Positions 59,096 to 64,000 of a DNA stretch of 64,000 nucleotides are shown here, piece by piece (within the stretch, counting starts at the first letter, position 1; each line of letters begins with the position of its first letter). This DNA is from Saccharomonospora sp. NB11. Lineage in GTDB: Bacteria > Actinomycetota > Actinomycetes > Mycobacteriales > Pseudonocardiaceae. The position numbers and the translations under genes are program-made. The notes beneath the pieces were generated by a model, which searched no databases, was not told the origin of the DNA, and was given only the letters and a program-made list of their open reading frames with translations. The stretch is from positions 394,143 to 458,142 of the forward strand of contig NZ_JACBJG010000003.1 in NCBI RefSeq assembly GCF_015910535.1, read 5' to 3'.

Positions 59096-59550
59096 CCGGC
59101 GAACCACGCCACCAGCAGCTCGCTCGCAACCTCAACGAGCTGCTCGCCGAACTGCGGGTCGCCCAGGCCGGGGTGCAGATTCTTTTCGGCTTCCTCCTGG
59201 CCGTGGCGTTCACCGAGCTGTTCCGTGCGGCGAGCGGGTTCGAGAAGGCGCTGTACCTCGTGACGGTGCTGTTCACCGCGACCGCGACGGCGCTGCTCAC
59301 CGCTCCCGCCGCCTGGCATCGGCTGCTGTTCCGGGAGGGACAGCGCACCGAGATCCTCAGGGTGGGCAATCGGCTGGTCGTGGCGGGGTTGGTGTGTCTC
59401 GCGGTGGCCGTCACGCTCACCGTCGCCCTCATCGTGAAGGTGATCTTCGGGGGCGTGGCGATGGTGGTGCTGGCTGTGGTCGTCGGTGGCGTCTTCACCC
59501 TGCTGTGGTTCGTGGTCCCGCGGTGGCTGCGCGGCGGCCGGGCCGATTGA
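59092..59550 (+). CDS. DUF6328 membrane protein
   Basis: 152-residue protein with four hydrophobic helices in two pairs: GVQILFGFLLAVAFTELF, KALYLVTVLFTATATALLTAPAAW, LVVAGLVCLAVAVTLTVALIVKVIFGG and VVLAVVVGGVFTLLWFVVPRW. The N-terminal RNLNELLAELRVAQAG matches the family start. The GTG at 59092 overlaps the EamA stop; the frame otherwise stays open upstream to 58579. Function unknown. Its end lies within the hairpin shared with the convergent gene. Confidence 0.82.
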   Translation: MTGEPRHQQLARNLNELLAELRVAQAGVQILFGFLLAVAFTELFRAASGFEKALYLVTVLFTATATALLTAPAAWHRLLFREGQRTEILRVGNRLVVAGLVCLAVAVTLTVALIVKVIFGGVAMVVLAVVVGGVFTLLWFVVPRWLRGGRAD

Positions 59551-59560
59551 CCGGCCGCCG
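59532..59560. terminator. Hairpin between DUF6328 and the acidic protein gene
   Basis: CGGCGGCCGG (59532-59541) and CCGGCCGCCG (59551-59560) form a perfect 10-bp stem with a 9-nt loop. It overlaps the last codons of the DUF6328 gene and would stop both convergent transcripts. Confidence 0.7.
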
Positions 59561-59563
59561 GGC

Positions 59564-60637
59564 TCAGTCGTCGCGGTCCTCCTCGTCGACGAGGTACGGG
59601 TGCGGGGTGTCGCCGTCCCGCGGCCGGAACCAGCCGTCGAAGAGCAGGTCGTCGCTCAGCTCGAACTCGGGTGCGGAGTAGAGCAAGTCGACGTCGAGGC
59701 CGTCGAAGGCGACGGCGTTGAACGCGGCGTAGACGCTGTCGATCTCGTCCGGGTCGACCAACTCGGCCAGGTCGAGTTCCACCTCGGCGCGTGACTCCGC
59801 GATGCGGAGGGCGAGTGCCTCGGCCACCGACAGCGGACCACGCCAGTCGGGCCTGGTCAGCCGGTGCCCCAGAATCGCCGTGGTGACGAGCAACTGCTTG
59901 GCGAACAGGGCGGTGTAGCGGTCGGTGTACTGCGACGGCAGTTCGTCCACCGCCCACAGCGCCTCCACCTCGTCGGCGGTGGCGTCCTCGTCGTCGAGCA
60001 ATTGCACGTCACCGAAGAGTTCGTCGGTGAGCATCTCGACGCCGTGCATGAGCGCTCCGGCCACGTACCGGGCCCGCGTCTCGTCGCCGCCGAACACGTC
60101 GAGGTCGAAGGCGCGCAGCAACTTGCTCGCCCGGAGCAGGCTCGACCTGCGCTCGGCCAGTTCGGCCTCCGAGCGGGCGGCCTCGATGTCGTCGACCTCG
60201 TCGGAGCCCAGGACGTACGCCTGCCCCACCACGCCCTCGGCGAGGTCGGCGGGCAGAGTGTCGGGCACCTCTCCCGGCTCCAGCGACGCCGCGAGGGCGC
60301 TCGCGAGCTGGTCGTCGGTGGCCGTCACGGCGCAGTGCTTGACCTCCCAGCCTGCCAGCAGGTCGGTCTCGTCGATGATTTGCTCCAGCACGGCTCGGGT
60401 GGCCTCCTCGGCGAGCACCAACGCGGGCGCGTCGAGCAACCAGTGGACGACGGCGCCGTCGAGGTGCGCTTCGAGGGAGTGTTCGATCGGCAGAATCTCG
60501 ACGCCGTCGGGGCCCTCGATGCTCGCGAGGCTGTTCAGTCGGTCGTCGAGCAGCGAGACGAGGCCGACCTGCTGCAACGGGTCGAGGTCTCCCACCTCGG
60601 GAGGCGAGGCGAGTTCGGCCGTGAGTTGGTACTCCAC
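59564..60637 (-). CDS. Acidic protein of unknown function
   Basis: 357-residue soluble protein with strong Asp/Glu bias and no recognised domain. Visible are a probable N-terminal domain (PLQQVGLVSLLDDRLNSLASIEGPDGVEILPIE, position about 21-55), a helical middle with ERRSSLLRASKLLRAFDLDVFGGDETRARYV (position about 163-195), and an acidic helical end (VDPDEIDSVYAAFNAVAFDGLDVDLL). No signal or membrane segment is seen, and there are few Cys or His. It ends by the convergent hairpin and starts 30 bp downstream of the LAL regulator stop, so it may be on the same transcript. Confidence 0.72.
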   Translation of the reverse strand: MEYQLTAELASPPEVGDLDPLQQVGLVSLLDDRLNSLASIEGPDGVEILPIEHSLEAHLDGAVVHWLLDAPALVLAEEATRAVLEQIIDETDLLAGWEVKHCAVTATDDQLASALAASLEPGEVPDTLPADLAEGVVGQAYVLGSDEVDDIEAARSEAELAERRSSLLRASKLLRAFDLDVFGGDETRARYVAGALMHGVEMLTDELFGDVQLLDDEDATADEVEALWAVDELPSQYTDRYTALFAKQLLVTTAILGHRLTRPDWRGPLSVAEALALRIAESRAEVELDLAELVDPDEIDSVYAAFNAVAFDGLDVDLLYSAPEFELSDDLLFDGWFRPRDGDTPHPYLVDEEDRDD

Positions 60638-60667
60638 GGTGCGCAGTGTGGCACGCCCGGCGCGGAC

Positions 60668-63379
60668 TCAGCCCGTCAGTCCGAGGCGCGCCAACTCGCG
60701 CCGCGACGAGACACCGAGCTTCGGGTACGCCTTGTACAGGTGGTAGCCGACCGTGCGCGGGCTGAGGAACAGTCGTTCGCCGATATCACGGTTGCTGAGG
60801 CCGTTCGCGGCGAGATCGACCACCTTCTTCTCCTGAGGTGTGAGCGACGCGATCAGGTCCCGGCCTTTCGGACGCCGCTGCGAACCCTCCCCGCTTGCGC
60901 GCAGCTCCGTGTGGGCCCGCTCCGCCCACGGTCGCGCCCCCAGCCCTTCGAAGATCGTGGCGGCGGTCCGTAGGTGGGCACGCGCCTGTGTGGTCCGGCG
61001 GCGCCGCCGAAGGAACTCGCCGTGGTTCAGTTCGGTGCGGGCCCGCTCGAACGCGGCCCGGTCGTTGTCGTGGTGCAGCTCGGCGGCTCGGGTGTAGAGC
61101 GCGGTCACCTCGTCGGCGTCGGTTCCGGTCGCCTCGGCGAGCAGGGCGCGGAGGCGCAGCGTCACGGCACGCGACGTGCCGTCGCCGCAGTGTCGCGTGT
61201 GTGCGGCGTACGCCTCGATGGCGGCGTGGGCGTCGTGGAGCTGCCGCGTGTCGGGGCGGTGGGCGCGAGCCGTGGCCTCCACCAGCTCCGGGACCGACGA
61301 CACGAGGCCGGGCGTGGCCCGCAGGCGGTGTGCCGCCGCGTCGTGACGACCGTGTCCCAGGTCGAGCAGCGCGAGGGCGTGGCTCGCGTCCGCGAGCGAG
61401 GCGCGGGCGGCGTACGTCGTGGCCGCGTCCGCGTCGCCACGCACCGATGCGGACAGCGCCAGCACGCCCGCCAGCTCGGCGGCCGCACCGGTCTGCCCCG
61501 CCTCGTCCGCGAGTCGAAGTCCCTCCTCGGCGGCCTCGTGCGCACGCCGGTGCGAGCCGAGCGCGAACTCGGCGCGGGCGAGTGCGGCCAGTGCGGGCGC
61601 GAGCACGCCCTCGGCCGTCTCGGTGTGACACTCACGCACCACCGACGAGGCGAGATCGCGAGCACCGGAGTGGTCGTGAAGGCGGGTCAGCCAGGTCGCG
61701 ACCGCGAGTCGGCCCCGCAGCGCCAGCGGCCGGTCGTCGCACGGCGGGAAGATCGCTGCCGCGTGGTCCACCAGCGCGCGCAGGGCGTCGGCGGCGTCGG
61801 AGGGGGTGCCCGACGCAGCGCGGAGCAACGAGCGTACGTGCTCGGCGCAGACCAGCTCCCGACGTTCGGCGATCGCGACGGCCTGTTCGAGTTTCGCCAC
61901 CTCGCCGCCGAGCCAGGCCGAGTGTGCGGCCCAGAACAGCAGGGACGACGCCGACGCCGGGTCCTCGTCCACGATCCGCAGGGCCGCGTCGTGCAAGACC
62001 TGGTGGGCCTCGCCGAAGCGGTGTCGATCACCGGCGAGCAAGGCGTGGATCATGGCCGCGCCCACTCGGGCCGCCGGGGTCAGGCAGTACTGCTCGGCCT
62101 CCCGTACGAGCGCAAGAGCCTGTTCGGGCTCCCCGGCGTCGGCTGCGGCGCGCGCGGCGGCGGACAGCCGCCTGCCCCGCTCGCTCAGCCGCGGACTCAG
62201 GTCGGCCGCCCGCTCGTACGCCCGGGCGACGGCCGCGTACCCGCCGCGCGCGCGGGCCTGTTCGGCGCTGCGTTCGAGTGCTGCCGCGACGTCCTCGTCG
62301 GGACCGGTCGCGGCGGCGGCGAGTTGCCACGCTCGGCGGTCGCGATCGTCGGGACTCGTGAGCACGGCCGCCAACGCCCGGTGTGCCGCGAGGCGGTCGG
62401 GCAGTGGTGCCGACCGGTACGCCGCCGCGCGCACGAGCGGGTGTCGGAACCGCAGGCACGTGTCGTCGAAGTGGACGAGTTCCGCCTGCTCGGCCGGTGC
62501 GAGGTCGTCGAGCCCGACGCCGAGTCGGCTCGCCGCGGCCAGCACGGTGCCGGTGTCGCACGTGCCGTCGGCGGCGGCGATCACGAGCGCGATGCGTGTC
62601 CTCGCAGGCAGGGCCGCGACGCGCTCGGCGAAGACCGCCGTCAACGTGCCGTGCAGCGGCGGGCGGACGTCCCGCGCCGCGCGGTTCGACCGGGCGTGCC
62701 GCAGTTCGAGAAGAGCGAGCGGATTGCCGCGGGCCTCGGCGAGCAGCGGTCGGCGTTCGGCCGTTGGCAGGTCGGGCGCGTGGGCGGCGAGCAGGGTCTC
62801 GGCGTCGCGGTCGGCGAGCCCGGTCAGCCGAAGCTCGGGGAGTCCCGGTGCGGGAAGGTGCGGTGCGTGCCCGTCCCTCGCGGTGAGCACGATCGCCACG
62901 GACAGTCCGTCGAGGCGGCGGGCGGCGAAGGTGAGCGCGTCGAGCGACGGCCGGTCGAGCCAATGGGCGTCGTCGACCGCCACGAGGACCGGTCGTTCGC
63001 GCCCGAGTGCGCCCAGGAGTGCCGACACGGCGAGATTCACGCCGAGCCGGTCGGTGGCCGCGACCCCACTCGACAGCCCGAGGGCGGATCGCACCGTCTC
63101 CGCGTGCGCGGGCACGAGGACGTCGAGGTCGGGCTCGACGTGGCGCAGAAGCAGGTGCAGCCCGGCGAAGGGAAGGCCGATCTCCGGCTCGACGCACACG
63201 GTGTGCAGTACGCGCATCCCGTCGGCCGAGGCGAGTACCTCGGACAGCAACGTGGTCTTGCCGATCCCGGCCTCACCTCTGACGACGAGGGCGCCACCGC
63301 CTCCCCGGCGCGAGTCCCTCAACAGCCGTTCCACAGTGGAAAGCTCGTCCCTACGCCCAACGAATCGCGACTCTCGCAT
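60668..63379 (-). CDS. LuxR-type large ATP-binding (LAL/MalT-like) regulator
   Basis: 903-residue transcriptional activator of the LAL family, which often governs secondary metabolism or catabolism. The N-terminal AAA+/NTPase part has Walker A RGEAGIGKTTLL (about residues 34-45), then VLVAVDDAHWLD as Walker B-like motif (about 134-145). A long helical repeat region (about 350-830) carries TPR-like units. The C-terminal LuxR HTH is LTPQEKKVVDLAANGLSNRDIGERLFLSPRTVGYHLYKAYPKLGVSSRREL (position about 840-895). The ATG at 63379 fits; a TTG seven codons earlier is the alternative. Confidence 0.9.
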   Translation of the reverse strand: MRESRFVGRRDELSTVERLLRDSRRGGGGALVVRGEAGIGKTTLLSEVLASADGMRVLHTVCVEPEIGLPFAGLHLLLRHVEPDLDVLVPAHAETVRSALGLSSGVAATDRLGVNLAVSALLGALGRERPVLVAVDDAHWLDRPSLDALTFAARRLDGLSVAIVLTARDGHAPHLPAPGLPELRLTGLADRDAETLLAAHAPDLPTAERRPLLAEARGNPLALLELRHARSNRAARDVRPPLHGTLTAVFAERVAALPARTRIALVIAAADGTCDTGTVLAAASRLGVGLDDLAPAEQAELVHFDDTCLRFRHPLVRAAAYRSAPLPDRLAAHRALAAVLTSPDDRDRRAWQLAAAATGPDEDVAAALERSAEQARARGGYAAVARAYERAADLSPRLSERGRRLSAAARAAADAGEPEQALALVREAEQYCLTPAARVGAAMIHALLAGDRHRFGEAHQVLHDAALRIVDEDPASASSLLFWAAHSAWLGGEVAKLEQAVAIAERRELVCAEHVRSLLRAASGTPSDAADALRALVDHAAAIFPPCDDRPLALRGRLAVATWLTRLHDHSGARDLASSVVRECHTETAEGVLAPALAALARAEFALGSHRRAHEAAEEGLRLADEAGQTGAAAELAGVLALSASVRGDADAATTYAARASLADASHALALLDLGHGRHDAAAHRLRATPGLVSSVPELVEATARAHRPDTRQLHDAHAAIEAYAAHTRHCGDGTSRAVTLRLRALLAEATGTDADEVTALYTRAAELHHDNDRAAFERARTELNHGEFLRRRRRTTQARAHLRTAATIFEGLGARPWAERAHTELRASGEGSQRRPKGRDLIASLTPQEKKVVDLAANGLSNRDIGERLFLSPRTVGYHLYKAYPKLGVSSRRELARLGLTG

Positions 63380-63412
63380 TCGGACAGTGTCAAACTTCAA
63401 GTAAGGAAGAGG

Positions 63413-64000
63413 TCAACCCTGGTACGGGCGCTCGGTGCGGGCTTCCCGCAGCGACACGCCCCACCAGGTCAGTTGGTCGAGCAGGCGCTTCGCCGCCGCC
63501 TCCGTCTCGGTGTCGCGCAGGCTGCCGTCGGCGTCGAACACGTTCCAGTAGTTGTGGAAGCTGAGCGTGTCGCGGACCGTCACCGCGTGCAGCTCGGCGA
63601 AGACCTGGCGAAGCTGTTCCACGGCGCGCAGCCCGCCGCCCATACCGCCGTAAGAGACGAAGGCGACGGGTTTGGCCCACCATTCCTGCCGGTAGTGGTC
63701 GATCGCCGACTTCAGTCCAGCGGGGAAGCTGTGGTTGTACTCGGGTGTCACCACCACGAAGGCGTCGGCGGCGGCGAGTCGGGGGCGTAGGGCGGCGGCG
63801 CCGTCGCTCGGGGCCAGTGTGGTCGAAAGGTCGTAGTCGGCGAGGTCGATCACCTCGACGTCGAAAGCCGCGTGTTCGCGGACCTGTCGGGCGAACCAGG
63901 CCGCCGGAACGGGCCCGAAACGATCGATGCGCACACTGCCGACGAGGACGGCCAGTCGTGGGCGGGTCGTGGTCGGGCCGTCGGTGGGGGCTTCGGTGGG
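63413..64000 (-). CDS. NADPH-dependent FMN reductase (5'-truncated by window edge)
   Basis: Flavodoxin-fold reductase with at least 195 residues visible. Reading upstream of the GTG at 63934, the frame stays open to the window end and contains RLAVLVGSVR, which is the FMN-phosphate loop at the start of this family. The true start therefore lies beyond 64000. Other motifs are TPEYNHSFPAGLKSAIDHY (about residues 64-82 from 63934) and the active-site FVSYGGMGGGLRAVEQLR. Likely role: NAD(P)H-dependent reduction of quinones, azo compounds or flavins. It ends 33 bp upstream of the LAL regulator. Confidence 0.88.
   Translation of the reverse strand, partial: PTEAPTDGPTTTRPRLAVLVGSVRIDRFGPVPAAWFARQVREHAAFDVEVIDLADYDLSTTLAPSDGAAALRPRLAAADAFVVVTPEYNHSFPAGLKSAIDHYRQEWWAKPVAFVSYGGMGGGLRAVEQLRQVFAELHAVTVRDTLSFHNYWNVFDADGSLRDTETEAAAKRLLDQLTWWGVSLREARTERPYQG

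Noticed and set aside
60974..63790. 938-codon plus-strand frame opposite the LAL regulator
   Set aside because: It is a shadow of the regulator gene; the minus frame has clear Walker A and LuxR HTH motifs.

Overview
The window comes from the chromosome of a high-GC actinomycete, most likely a member of the Pseudonocardiaceae (Saccharomonospora/Amycolatopsis-like). Reasons: strong G/C bias at third codon positions, many GTG starts, frequent leaderless-looking promoters, mycothiol synthase (mshD), a GlnR-type orphan regulator, DUF397/XRE regulator pairs, DUF3073, a type VII secretion-associated protein and an RsiG homologue. From remembered gene order, the stretch from the purine genes through phoU matches the M. 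tuberculosis region purL-purF-purM-Rv0810c-ygfZ-pabC-nitrobindin-sseC-cysA2-thiX-lmeA-glnR-mshD-pstB-phoU, with insertions. No insertion sequence, prophage, tRNA, rRNA or CRISPR array was seen.

Layout. 1-5.8 kb: SigE-family sigma factor with a membrane partner, TetR regulator, purB, a metallo-beta-lactamase-fold hydrolase and an aldehyde dehydrogenase. 5.8-11.7 kb: a sugar-acid catabolic island with an IclR regulator, 2-oxoglutarate-semialdehyde-type dehydrogenase, enolase-superfamily dehydratase, a TIM-barrel protein and an MFS importer, linked by three copies of a GTCCGAA-type palindrome. 11.9-15.2 kb: purS-purQ-purL. 15.3-22.1 kb: two paralogous Pro-rich membrane proteins, a secreted GH25 lysozyme, a T7SS-associated protein, an SCP-like protein and an XRE/DUF397/unknown regulatory trio with a 15-bp inverted repeat. 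22.2-25.3 kb: purF, purM, arfB. 25.3-31 kb: a palindromic array of nine 21-bp repeats, then a CitAB/DcuSR-type two-component system divergent from tctCBA. 31-37.6 kb: oxidoreductase, DUF3073, a conserved unknown, asparaginase, rsiG homologue, ygfZ, pabC, nitrobindin. 37.6-40.9 kb: sulfur operon (cysteine-containing leader peptide, DUF4395, cysA2, sseC), thioredoxin-like protein, lmeA. 41-44.7 kb: glnR, a PadR/ABC exporter set whose ATPase carries an extra N-terminal helical domain, mshD. 44.8-49.7 kb: pstSCAB and phoU with two PHO-box-like repeats. 49.8-64 kb: a very long LCP-family cell-wall protein, HxlR-SCP2 regulator, dusB, MFS/HxlR efflux pair, small envelope proteins, SodC-like protein, EamA transporter, a LuxR-type LAL regulator and an FMN reductase cut by the window end.

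How the genes work together: most of the de novo IMP pathway is here (purB, S, Q, L, F, M). Phosphate uptake, nitrogen regulation, sulfur transfer and mycothiol synthesis lie side by side. Accessory carbon uptake (sugar acids, tricarboxylates) is controlled by local regulators whose candidate operators are visible. The most notable non-gene signals are the 21-bp palindromic array (25271-25464), the leaderless cysteine-containing leader ORF (39462-39584), the IclR operators, the DUF397-associated inverted repeat and two PHO boxes.
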